Assembly (NCBI GenBank): GCA_033764725.1
Contig: JANRIR010000040.1
Span: 1 to 64,000, forward strand
Reading direction: 5' to 3'
Length of the DNA stretch: 64,000 bases
From: RI-43 sp033764725
Lineage (GTDB): Bacteria > Pseudomonadota > Alphaproteobacteria > Caulobacterales > Aquidulcibacteraceae
Shown here: positions 41,923 through 49,270 of the stretch, piece after piece
Layout of the letters: each line of letters begins with the position of its first letter
How positions within the stretch are numbered: position 1 is the first letter of the stretch
Position numbers and translations under genes: made by a program
The notes under the pieces: generated by a model
Seen by the model: only the letters and a program-made list of their open reading frames with translations
What the model was told of the DNA's origin: nothing
Databases searched by the model: none

Positions 41923-42926
41923 CGCTTTCGTTTCGCGCGATCGTCAAGCCGCGCGTAAATGATCAGCGCGATGGCGAACACGAACAGGATCGCCAGAATC
42001 CAGATCGGGTCGAAGCCGAGCTGCGCCTGCAATTGCGCGCGCACATCGGCGTACCAGCTCATGCCGTTGGTGAAGAGCTCGCGCAGGAACACGACGATGC
42101 CGGTGAAGAAGGCCACGATCGCGCCCCAGATCGTGCGCGAGCGAGACAAAGGAGGCTGCGGCGCAGGCTCGCGGAAATCGCCCGGCGACGGCTGCGTCGG
42201 CGCAGGCCGCATCTCGCCAGGCCTCGGCGCCGGCTGTTGCGGCAGCGGGGCGGGCGCGGGGATCGGCGCAACCACCACATCGTCGCCCTCCTCCGCGCGC
42301 TCGCGCAGAAGCCGCGAGAAGCGCGCCATCGGAAAGGCGGGGCCGGGGTCGGATTTGCGCGTGGTGATGTCGCTGTGGCCGACGATCGCCTCGATGCCGG
42401 GATAGGCCGCAAGCAGCCCGCGCGTCAGCGCCTCGATCGCGTCCAATTGCGCTTCGGGATAGAGCGGCCAATAGAACGCGCCAGGCCCCACGCGGTCCCA
42501 TGGCGCAAGGATCGGGCTGCCGAAGGGCGCAAGACGCGCGGTGACGTTGCGCCCCGTGGAATCGAAGAATTCGCCGGCTTCGTTCCTGCGCATCCAGCCT
42601 GGATTGACGATCTCGACGCCGATCGAGTGCGAATTCAAGCCGACGAGGCGCTGCCCGCCCGGCAGATCGAGATGCGAATTGCCGGCGTGCCAGGCTTTGG
42701 TCTTGAACGGCACCAGCTGGGTGATCTTGCCATCGAGCCCGACCACGACATGCGCCGACACGCGGTTCTCGCGCATGCCGTCGGTCAAGGTGCGGATCGC
42801 GCCCGCATCGTCCCAGGTGGCGGTGTAATGCATGACGATGACGCGCGGCTCGATCGGGCCGCCGACATTCGGGCTCTCCTGGTAGAGGCCGTTCTCCAGC
42901 TTGTGGGTGTCGAGAACCTTCAGCAT
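41919..42926 (-). CDS. N-acetylmuramoyl-L-alanine amidase with C-terminal membrane region
   Basis: A 335-residue protein. The amidase_2 domain (AmpD-like) covers residues 1-200, with zinc ligands His33 (VIVMHYTAT), His184 (VGHSD) and Asp193. There is no N-terminal signal peptide. A long Pro-rich region (about 225-265) leads to two hydrophobic segments (IWGAIVAFFTGIVVFL and PIWILAILFVFAIALIIYA) and a basic tail. The usual AmpD-type enzyme is soluble and cytosolic, recycling anhydromuropeptides; this tail-anchored form is odd. The Met at 42926 was chosen as the one directly before the domain. Confidence 0.8.
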   Translation of the reverse strand: MLKVLDTHKLENGLYQESPNVGGPIEPRVIVMHYTATWDDAGAIRTLTDGMRENRVSAHVVVGLDGKITQLVPFKTKAWHAGNSHLDLPGGQRLVGLNSHSIGVEIVNPGWMRRNEAGEFFDSTGRNVTARLAPFGSPILAPWDRVGPGAFYWPLYPEAQLDAIEALTRGLLAAYPGIEAIVGHSDITTRKSDPGPAFPMARFSRLLRERAEEGDDVVVAPIPAPAPLPQQPAPRPGEMRPAPTQPSPGDFREPAPQPPLSRSRTIWGAIVAFFTGIVVFLRELFTNGMSWYADVRAQLQAQLGFDPIWILAILFVFAIALIIYARLDDRAKRKR

Positions 42927-42979
42927 CGCCGCCCCCGCCTTCTGCGCAGGCGGCTGGTCTAGCATGCGGCGGGCTGCGC

Positions 42980-43288
42980 CTACAGGGCTTCGAGCGCGCG
43001 GCTCAGGCGCGCCTTCAAGCCTTCGACGCCGCGCGCCTGCAGCGGAATGATCGGCGCAAGCCGCAGCGCCGGATCGCAAGCGGCGGCGCGCACCAGCTCG
43101 GCCTGGGCGCCGCCGTCGGCGAGGATGGCGCGGTAGCGCCGCGCCTTCAGCTTGTGCAGGGCAGCGCCGCTGGTGGACGCTTCATCGACCTGCGCGACGC
43201 CAAGCTGCGCCAGCACGCCGCGCGCGATGCGCACGGTGAGGTCGGCTTGATCGACGACCAGGATCGGCTCGGCGGCGTCGGCGGCCAT
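42980..43288 (-). CDS. Degenerate receiver-like protein
   Basis: A 102-residue protein with a CheY-like outline: ILVVDQADLTVRIARGVLAQLG opens the fold, a candidate phosphoacceptor Asp58 sits in AILADGG and a hydrophobic strand follows in RLAPIIPLQ. One of the two acidic residues is missing (Asp13 kept, next is Gln) and the conserved Lys near the end is absent. Phosphorylation is therefore doubtful; it could bind a partner without it. It stands alone, between the amidase and the divergent MaoC gene. I know of no named homologue. Confidence 0.6.
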   Translation of the reverse strand: MAADAAEPILVVDQADLTVRIARGVLAQLGVAQVDEASTSGAALHKLKARRYRAILADGGAQAELVRAAACDPALRLAPIIPLQARGVEGLKARLSRALEAL

Positions 43289-43388
43289 GCGCTTATCCCC
43301 TCTTGGCCCGGCAGGCGGGCTCGGTTGCGGTTGCTACGCCCCTCCCCCATAACGAATCATGAACCGGAATGCGGGGAGATGAGGCGCG

Positions 43389-43811
43389 ATGGGCACGGTC
43401 TTTTTCGAAGACATGACGATCGGCATGGCGGCGGAAGCGTCGCGCACGGTGACGGAGGCCGACGTCGTCGCCTTTGCGGAGGTGTCGGGCGATCATAATC
43501 CCGTGCATCTCGACGCCGCCTATGCCGCGACCACGATGTTCAAGGAGCGCATCGCGCACGGCATGCTGTCTGCGAGCTTCATCTCCGCCTTGATCGCAGG
43601 GCGTCTGCCGGGACCGGGCGCGGTGTATCTGTCGCAGACGCTGACGTTCAAACGCCCCGTGAAGCTCGGCGCGGAAGTGACCACGCGCGTCGAGGTCAAG
43701 GCGCTCGACGCCGAGAAGGGCCGCGTCACGCTCGCCTGCGTGTGCAGCGTCGAGGGCAAGCCCGTGATTGAAGGCGAGGCGCTGATCATGGCGCCGCGCA
43801 AATCCGCCTGA
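43389..43811 (+). CDS. phaJ: MaoC-like (R)-specific enoyl-CoA hydratase
   Basis: A 140-residue hotdog hydratase of the MaoC/PhaJ group. The active site motif VSGDHNPVHLD contains the catalytic pair Asp35 and His40 with the family's five-residue spacing. The length matches PhaJ. It hydrates 2-enoyl-CoA to (R)-3-hydroxyacyl-CoA, linking beta-oxidation to polyhydroxyalkanoate or other pathways. It lies 5 bp upstream of ribF, probably in the same unit, though the pathways are unrelated. The symbol phaJ is by similarity. Confidence 0.8.
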   Translation: MGTVFFEDMTIGMAAEASRTVTEADVVAFAEVSGDHNPVHLDAAYAATTMFKERIAHGMLSASFISALIAGRLPGPGAVYLSQTLTFKRPVKLGAEVTTRVEVKALDAEKGRVTLACVCSVEGKPVIEGEALIMAPRKSA

Positions 43812-43816
43812 ACGCG

Positions 43817-44755
43817 ATGCGCGTCATCGCCCTGCCGGAAGCGCACGCCGGCGATCATGGGCCGGTCAGCCTCGCGCTTGGCAATTTCGACGGCGTGCAT
43901 GTCGGCCACCAGGCCGTCATCGCCGACGCGTGCGCGGCTGCGCGCGTGCACGGCGCGACGCTGGCGGCGGCGGTGTTTGCGCCGCATCCGAAGGCGTATT
44001 TTCAGCCCGACGCGCCGCCCTTCCGCATCCAGAGCGATGCGCAACGCCGCCGCGCGCTGGCGGCGTGCGGGGTGGAGACGCTGTTTGAAATCCGCTTCGA
44101 CGCCGGCATGGCGCGGATGGACGATGCGGATTTCGTGCAGACGATCCTCGTCGACGGCGCCCGGGCGGCGCATGTCAGCGTCGGCTTCGATTATCATTAC
44201 GGGCGCGCGCGCATGGGCGATGCGCAGACGCTGCGCCGCCACGGCGAAGCCTATGGGTTCGGCGTCGGGATCGCCGCGCCGATCCTTGCGAACGGCGAGA
44301 AAATTTCCTCCACCGGCATCCGCGCCGCGCTCGCCGCCGGCGATCTCGCGCAGGCGCACGCGCAGCTGACGCGGCCGTTCGCCATCGAAGGCTCGGTGAT
44401 CGACGGGTTCCGGCGCGGCCGGACGATCGGCGTGCCCACGGCCAATGTCGCGCTCGGCGCCTATACGCGGCCGCGCTTCGGCGTCTATGCGACGCGCACC
44501 GATCTCGGCGACGGCGTGTTGCGCGCGGGCGTGTCGAATTGCGGCGTCAAGCCGACGGTTGCGGGCGATCATGCGCCGCTTCTGGAGACGCATCTGTTCG
44601 ATTTCGACGGCGATCTCTATGGCCGCACGATCGAGACGCAGCTGCTGCATTTTCTTCGCGCGGAACGCAAATTCGACAGCTTCGAGGCGCTGCGCGCGCA
44701 GATCGTGCAGGATGCGGCAGAGGCGCGCGCGCTGCTCGCAGGGGCGCAGGCATGA
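43817..44755 (+). CDS. ribF: Bifunctional riboflavin kinase / FAD synthetase
   Basis: A 312-residue enzyme that makes FMN and then FAD. The N-terminal adenylyltransferase domain begins with LALGNFDGVHVGHQAVI and includes SVGFDYHYGRAR; ISSTGIRAAL follows. The C-terminal riboflavin kinase domain shows GRTIGVPTANVAL and GVSNCGVKPTV, ending with the helix VQDAAEARALL. Length and order are standard. It overlaps the next gene's start (ATGA). There is no room for an FMN riboswitch leader, since the MaoC gene ends 5 bp upstream. Confidence 0.95.
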   Translation: MRVIALPEAHAGDHGPVSLALGNFDGVHVGHQAVIADACAAARVHGATLAAAVFAPHPKAYFQPDAPPFRIQSDAQRRRALAACGVETLFEIRFDAGMARMDDADFVQTILVDGARAAHVSVGFDYHYGRARMGDAQTLRRHGEAYGFGVGIAAPILANGEKISSTGIRAALAAGDLAQAHAQLTRPFAIEGSVIDGFRRGRTIGVPTANVALGAYTRPRFGVYATRTDLGDGVLRAGVSNCGVKPTVAGDHAPLLETHLFDFDGDLYGRTIETQLLHFLRAERKFDSFEALRAQIVQDAAEARALLAGAQA

Positions 44756-45708
44756 TCCGCATCGGCTGCCTGGGCGCTGCGCGCATCACGCCCAAGGCGC
44801 TGATCGAACCCGCGCGCGACACTGCGGCAGTGACGATCCAGGCCGTCGCCGCGCGCGACCCGGCGCGGGCGCGGGCCTTCGCGGATGCGCACGCGATCCC
44901 GCATGTCGCCGACAGCTACGACGCCTTGATCGCGCGCGACGACATCGACCTCGTCTATAACGCGCTGCCGCCCAAGCTGCATGCGCCCTGGTCGATCGCC
45001 GCGCTCCAGGCCGGCAAGCACGTTCTGTGCGAAAAGCCGTTTTGCCTGAACGCAAGCGAGGCGGTCGCAATGGCGGATGCGGCGCGTGCGTCCGGAAAGC
45101 GTCTCATTGAAGGCTATCATTACCGCCACCACGCGCTGATGGCGCGCATCCTCGAGATCGTGAACAGCGGCGCGCTCGGCGCGATCGTTGCGGTCAATGG
45201 CGCCTTCAAGGTTCCGATCCGGCGCACGCCGGAGGAATTGCGCTGGCGCGCCGATCTCGGCGGCGGGGCGATGATGGATCTGGGCTGTTATCCGCTGCAC
45301 GCGATGCGCACGATCCTCGGCGTCGAACCCGACATCGTCTCCGCACGCGCGCGCTTCGTCGACGGCGTTGATTCCGCGATGGAGGCGAGCCTGCGCTTTG
45401 GCGCCGTGCCGGCCAAACTCTCCACCGCGATGCGGCTCGGCTTTCCCTACGCCATTCTCGACGTGCGCGGCGAAAAGGCCTCGTTGCGCGCGCGCAATTT
45501 CGTCGCGCCGCAGCTCGGCAATGTGCTGACCTATGGCGCAGGCGCCGCGCGGCGGATCGAAAGCATCGGCGGGCCGTCGACCTTCGCGGCGCAATTGGCG
45601 CATGTCGCAGCGGTGCTGCAGGACGGCGCGCCGCAAACGCCCTCGCTGGAGGACAGCATCGCGCAGATGCGCGCGATCGATGCGATCTATGCAGCGGCGC
45701 GGGGTTAA
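44752..45708 (+). CDS. Gfo/Idh/MocA-family oxidoreductase
   Basis: A 318-residue NAD(P)-dependent dehydrogenase. N-terminal Rossmann domain begins IRIGCLGAARITPKALIEPA, with DLVYNALPPKLHA and the family's VLCEKPF motif near residue 96. The C-terminal domain has the conserved Asp/His-containing MMDLGCYPLHAMRTILG. The trimeric Idh-like family acts on sugars or polyols; dihydrodiol dehydrogenase is another possibility. It is translationally coupled to ribF. A convergent structured repeat (locus B) lies right after the stop. Confidence 0.85.
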   Translation: MIRIGCLGAARITPKALIEPARDTAAVTIQAVAARDPARARAFADAHAIPHVADSYDALIARDDIDLVYNALPPKLHAPWSIAALQAGKHVLCEKPFCLNASEAVAMADAARASGKRLIEGYHYRHHALMARILEIVNSGALGAIVAVNGAFKVPIRRTPEELRWRADLGGGAMMDLGCYPLHAMRTILGVEPDIVSARARFVDGVDSAMEASLRFGAVPAKLSTAMRLGFPYAILDVRGEKASLRARNFVAPQLGNVLTYGAGAARRIESIGGPSTFAAQLAHVAAVLQDGAPQTPSLEDSIAQMRAIDAIYAAARG

Positions 45709-45727
45709 CGCCCACAGGTCGCGCCGT

Positions 45728-45848
45728 CACCCCTCATCCGGCGCTTCGCGCCACCTTCTCCCACAAGGGGAGAAGGCGAGGCGCCACCTCCTTCTCCCCT
45801 TGTGGGAGAAGGTGGATTGTCGCGAAGCGGCAAGACGGATGAGGGGTG
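45728..45848. repeat. Structured repeat, locus B (arrangement I)
   Basis: Two inverted halves with the CACCCCTC ends outward. First half: inner stem GGCGC/GCGCC with TTC loop, then CCTTCTCCC/GGGAGAAGG. Second half in reverse: the same outer hairpin, then TTGTCGC/GCGGCAA with GAA loop (one G:U pair), ending GAGGGGTG. The linker between is 14 bases. It lies between the convergent oxidoreductase and tadA genes. Confidence 0.85.
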
Positions 45849-45864
45849 TCCGCGCAACCCCGCG

Positions 45865-46320
45865 CTATCGCCGCGCGCGAAAAAACGCGCGCAGCATGTC
45901 GCCTGCTTCCGCGCCCAGCACATCGCCCGTTACCGCCGGGCGCCAATGGCACGTCGGCTGGTCGAACACGCGCGCGCCGTGCGCCACCGCCCCGCCCTTG
46001 GGGTCGCTGGCGCCATAGACGAGGCGGCTTACGCGCGCCGCCGAAATAGCGCCGGCGCACATCGCGCACGGCTCCAGCGTCACATAGAGCGTCACTCCCG
46101 CCGGCAGACGATAATTGCCGAGCCGCGCGCACGCCGCGCGCAGGGCGACGATCTCGGCGTGCGCGGTGGGATCGTGGCCCGCGATCGGCGCATTGGCGCC
46201 TTCGGCGAGCACGGCGCCGTCCGCATCGACCAGCACCGCGCCGACCGGCGTCTCCCCCGCTTCGGCCGCCGCCGCCGCCAGCGCGAGCGCGCGGCGCATC
46301 AGGGATTCATGGTCCGGCAT
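45865..46320 (-). CDS. tadA: tRNA-specific adenosine deaminase
   Basis: A 151-residue cytidine/deoxycytidylate-deaminase-fold enzyme that converts A34 of tRNA-Arg(ACG) to inosine. The zinc site is complete: HAE (His54, Glu56) and PCAMC (Cys85, Cys88). Length is typical. The Met at 46320 starts the conserved helix; a further upstream Met at 46359 would cover the divergent rluB-type gene's leader. The stop side faces repeat locus B. Confidence 0.92.
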   Translation of the reverse strand: MPDHESLMRRALALAAAAAEAGETPVGAVLVDADGAVLAEGANAPIAGHDPTAHAEIVALRAACARLGNYRLPAGVTLYVTLEPCAMCAGAISAARVSRLVYGASDPKGGAVAHGARVFDQPTCHWRPAVTGDVLGAEAGDMLRAFFRARR

Positions 46321-46364
46321 AAGCGATGCTTTCCATTTGCCGCGGAACATAGGAAGCATCCGCG

Positions 46365-47126
46365 GTGAGCGAAGCCTTTATATTTCCGCCCGAGGGGGAG
46401 CGCATCGCCAAGACGCTGGCGCGTGCGGGCGTGTGCTCGCGCCGCGACGCCGAACGGCTGATCGCGGAGGGCCGGGTCGTGGTGAACGGGCGCAAGCTCG
46501 ACACGCCGGCCTTCAAGGTCACCGCGCAGGACGTGATCCTGGTCGACGGCGCGCGCGTGGGCCAGCCTGCGCCGACGCGGCTGTGGCGCTATCACAAGCC
46601 GGCGGGCCTGGTGACCACCCACCGCGACCCGCAAGGCCGCGCCACGGTGTTCGAGAAATTGCCGCCAGATCTCGGGCGCGTCATCTCCATCGGCCGGCTC
46701 GATCTCAATTCCGAAGGGCTTTTGCTGCTGACCAATGACGGCGCGCTGGCGCGCCGGCTCGAGCTCCCGGCGACCGGCTGGATCCGGCGCTATCGCGCCC
46801 GCGCCTTCGGCTCGGTGACGCAGGCCGAACTCGATGGATTGAAGAACGGGATCACCGTCGAGGGCGTGCGCTACGGCCCGATCGAGGCGACGCTCGACAG
46901 CGCCAAGGGCGCCAACGCCTGGATCACAGTGTCGATCGCGGAAGGCAAGAACCGCGAAGTGCGCCGCGTGCTCGAGGCCATTGGGCTCAAGGTCAATCGC
47001 CTGATCCGCATCGCCTATGGGCCGTTCCAACTGGGCATGCTCGCGCCCGGCGCGGTCGATGAGATCCCGCGCAAGGTCGTGCGCGACCAGCTGGGCGACA
47101 AGCCGCCGAAGCGGCGGGGTGGGTGA
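46365..47126 (+). CDS. rluB: rRNA pseudouridine synthase (RsuA/RluB/RluE family)
   Basis: A 253-residue pseudouridine synthase. An N-terminal S4 RNA-binding domain (RIAKTLARAGVCSRRDAERLI) is followed by the catalytic domain with HKPAGLVTTHRD and GRLDLNSEGLLLLTNDG, where Asp113 is the catalytic nucleophile, and NREVRRVLEAIG near the end. The start is a GTG at 46365 with AGGAAG upstream. Length and S4 favour RluB, which modifies 23S rRNA, but RsuA/RluE relatives are alternatives. It is divergent from tadA. Confidence 0.85.
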   Translation: MSEAFIFPPEGERIAKTLARAGVCSRRDAERLIAEGRVVVNGRKLDTPAFKVTAQDVILVDGARVGQPAPTRLWRYHKPAGLVTTHRDPQGRATVFEKLPPDLGRVISIGRLDLNSEGLLLLTNDGALARRLELPATGWIRRYRARAFGSVTQAELDGLKNGITVEGVRYGPIEATLDSAKGANAWITVSIAEGKNREVRRVLEAIGLKVNRLIRIAYGPFQLGMLAPGAVDEIPRKVVRDQLGDKPPKRRGG

Positions 47127-47142
47127 TCTCGCGTACTGCTTT

Positions 47143-47263
47143 CACCCCTCATCCGGCGCTTCGCGCCACCTTCTCCCACAAGGGGAGAAGGAGCAGCGCC
47201 ATCTCCTTCTCCCCTTGTGGGAGAAGGTGGATTGCCGCGAAGCGGCAAGACGGATGAGGGGTG
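47143..47263. repeat. Structured repeat, locus C (arrangement I)
   Basis: The same layout as locus B, 121 bp. First half: inner stem GGCGC/GCGCC with TTC loop, then hairpin CCTTCTCCC/GGGAGAAGG. The second, reversed half: the same outer hairpin, then TTGCCGC/GCGGCAA with GAA loop, ending GAGGGGTG. It lies between convergent rluB and terC-like genes. Linker bases AGCAGCGCCATC resemble those of B and D. Confidence 0.85.
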
Positions 47264-47286
47264 TCGGCGCTACGCCGGACAGTGTC

Positions 47287-47931
47287 TCAATGCGCCCCGC
47301 CGCCGAGCCACCCAGGCATCGCCGGCACCATCGCGGGGAACCAGACGTGGAGATCCTCCCACATCATGCGGATGGCGGCGAACACGATCACCACGATGCC
47401 GAGCACCGCGATCCAGCGATAGCGCTCGATCACGCGCGCGATCACCGACGCTGCAACGCCCATCAGCACCACCGACAGGATCAGACCAAACGCCATGATC
47501 GCCGGCGCGTGGCGCGACACGCCGGCCACCGCGAGCACGTTGTCGAGCGACATCGACACGTCGGCGACGACGATGGTCGAGAGCGCGCCGAAGAAGGTGG
47601 GCGGCGCTTTGGGCGGCGCGCCGGTCGCGACCGCCTCGGCGTGCTGGGCGTGGTGGCCCAGATCCTTGTACATCCGCCAGGCGACCCACAGCAGCAGCAC
47701 GCCGCCAGCGAACAGAATGCCTTGGATGGCGAGCAGCTGCACCGTGATCAGCGCAAAGCCGATGCGCAGGAGCAGCGCCAGCACGACGCCCAGGAAGATC
47801 GCCTGGCGGCGCTGCTTTTCCGGCAGGGCCGAGGCCGCGAGGCCGACGGCGACGGCGTTGTCCCCCGCCAGGGCGAGATCGATCAGGATGACCTGGATCA
47901 GCGCCGACAGGTCTACGAATAAAGCGTCCAT
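47287..47931 (-). CDS. TerC-family integral membrane protein
   Basis: A 214-residue protein with about seven transmembrane helices. Family motifs: DLALAGDNAVAVGLA in the first half and DVSMSLDNVLAVAG in the second, with conserved acidic residues in the helices. TerC/Alx/YjbE-type proteins export Mn2+ or help load metalloproteins in secretion. The ATG at 47931 is in the normal place. A short hairpin lies in its leader at 47958-47977. It is convergent with the rluB gene across repeat locus C. Confidence 0.85.
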   Translation of the reverse strand: MDALFVDLSALIQVILIDLALAGDNAVAVGLAASALPEKQRRQAIFLGVVLALLLRIGFALITVQLLAIQGILFAGGVLLLWVAWRMYKDLGHHAQHAEAVATGAPPKAPPTFFGALSTIVVADVSMSLDNVLAVAGVSRHAPAIMAFGLILSVVLMGVAASVIARVIERYRWIAVLGIVVIVFAAIRMMWEDLHVWFPAMVPAMPGWLGGGAH

Positions 47932-47957
47932 CGGCGCCCAGCTTCCCCGCAAAACGA

Positions 47958-47977
47958 GCGCCCTTTGATCAGGGCGC
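47958..47977 (-). promoter_or_regulatory. Hairpin in the leader of the TerC-like gene
   Basis: Arms GCGCCCT and AGGGCGC form a 7-bp stem around a 6-base loop; on the minus strand the stem is followed by TCGTTTTGC, a weak T run. It lies 27-46 bp upstream of the TerC-like start and could act as an attenuator or terminator. I could not match the Mn2+ riboswitch (yybP-ykoY) that often precedes such genes. Confidence 0.25.
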
Positions 47978-48075
47978 CCCCGGCCGCGTCAAGGCGCACC
48001 CTGCGCGCGCGCTCACGGCGAAGTGCGCCCCCGCAGGTTGACCCTGTCGCCTCCGGCGCCCAGAAGACCCCCGAC

Positions 48076-49263
48076 ATGACCGAAACCGCTCCCCGATCGT
48101 CCCGACGCAGTCGCGCCGCGTCCGCGATGCGGCGCTTCCTGGCGCAGGAATCTTCTGGCGGGTTTGTGCTGATGGCGGCCGCCGCGCTGGCCTTGATCGT
48201 CGCCAACTCGCCTGCGGCGGATCTCTATTTCGATGCGCTGCATGCTTATGTCGGGCCGCTCAGCGTCGGGCATTGGATCAATGACGCGCTGATGGCGGTG
48301 TTTTTTCTGTATGTCGGGCTTGAGATCAAACGCGAGCTTCTGGTCGGCGAATTGTCGACATGGCAGCGCCGCGCCCTGCCCGGCATCGCCGCGCTCGGCG
48401 GCATGATCGCGCCAGCGCTGATCTATGCCGCGATCAATGCCGGCGATCCCGAAACGCTGCGCGGCTGGGCGATACCGGCTGCGACCGACATCGCGTTTGC
48501 GCTCGGCGTTTTGTCGCTGCTCGGGCGCAGCGCGCCGGTATCGCTGAAGATCTTCCTCACCGCGCTCGCCATCATCGACGATCTCGGCGCGGTGGCGATC
48601 ATCGCGCTGTTCTACACCAGCGATCTCGACGTCGCCGCGCTCGGCGGCGCCAGCGCCTGCATCGCCGCGCTCCTGGCGCTCAACCGGTTCGCCGTGCGTG
48701 CGCTGTGGCCGTACCTGCTGATCGGCGTCGTGTTGTGGACGTTCGTCTATATGTCCGGCGTGCATGCGACGCTGGCGGGCGTGCTCTTGGCCTTCACCAT
48801 CCCGATGGGGCGCGACGCGCAGGACCAGCACACGCCGCTGCACCGTCTCGAGCATGGCGTGAGCCCGTGGGTCGCGTTCGCGATCGTGCCGATCTTCGGC
48901 TTCGCCAACGCCGGGGTGTCGCTGGCGGGAATAACGCCGCAGGCGCTGCTCGATCCGGTGCCGCTGGGCGTGGCGGCGGGCTTGTTCATCGGCAAGCAGA
49001 TCGGCGTGTTCGGCGCAGCCTGGGCCGCGATCAAGCTCAACATCGCCGACGCGCCGGCCTTCGCCACGACGCGACAGCTTTACGGCGTGTCGCTCTTGTG
49101 CGGCATCGGCTTCACCATGAGCCTGTTCATCGGCCTGCTGGCGTTCGATCAAAGCCCTGCGCTGCAGGATGAAACCAAGATCGGCGTGCTCGTCGGCTCG
49201 CTGTTGTCGGCGTTGTCGGCCGCACTCGTCCTGCGCGGCGCGAAGCCGCAAACGCCGCCCTGA
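48076..49263 (+). CDS. nhaA: Na+/H+ antiporter NhaA
   Basis: A 395-residue antiporter with about 12 transmembrane helices. The ion-binding Asp pair lies in LAIIDDLGAVAI (Asp168, Asp169), and Asp138 in PAATDIAFALGV matches the third conserved acid. Length is standard for NhaA. It uses the proton gradient to expel Na+ at alkaline pH. The ATG at 48076 fits; upstream readings pass through the divergent leader. Only 7 bp separate it from the convergent RND gene. Confidence 0.95.
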   Translation: MTETAPRSSRRSRAASAMRRFLAQESSGGFVLMAAAALALIVANSPAADLYFDALHAYVGPLSVGHWINDALMAVFFLYVGLEIKRELLVGELSTWQRRALPGIAALGGMIAPALIYAAINAGDPETLRGWAIPAATDIAFALGVLSLLGRSAPVSLKIFLTALAIIDDLGAVAIIALFYTSDLDVAALGGASACIAALLALNRFAVRALWPYLLIGVVLWTFVYMSGVHATLAGVLLAFTIPMGRDAQDQHTPLHRLEHGVSPWVAFAIVPIFGFANAGVSLAGITPQALLDPVPLGVAAGLFIGKQIGVFGAAWAAIKLNIADAPAFATTRQLYGVSLLCGIGFTMSLFIGLLAFDQSPALQDETKIGVLVGSLLSALSAALVLRGAKPQTPP

Positions 49264-49270
49264 ACGCGCG

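Noticed and set aside
43812..43816. Possible FMN riboswitch before ribF
   Set aside because: Only 5 bp separate the MaoC gene and ribF, so there is no room for a leader.
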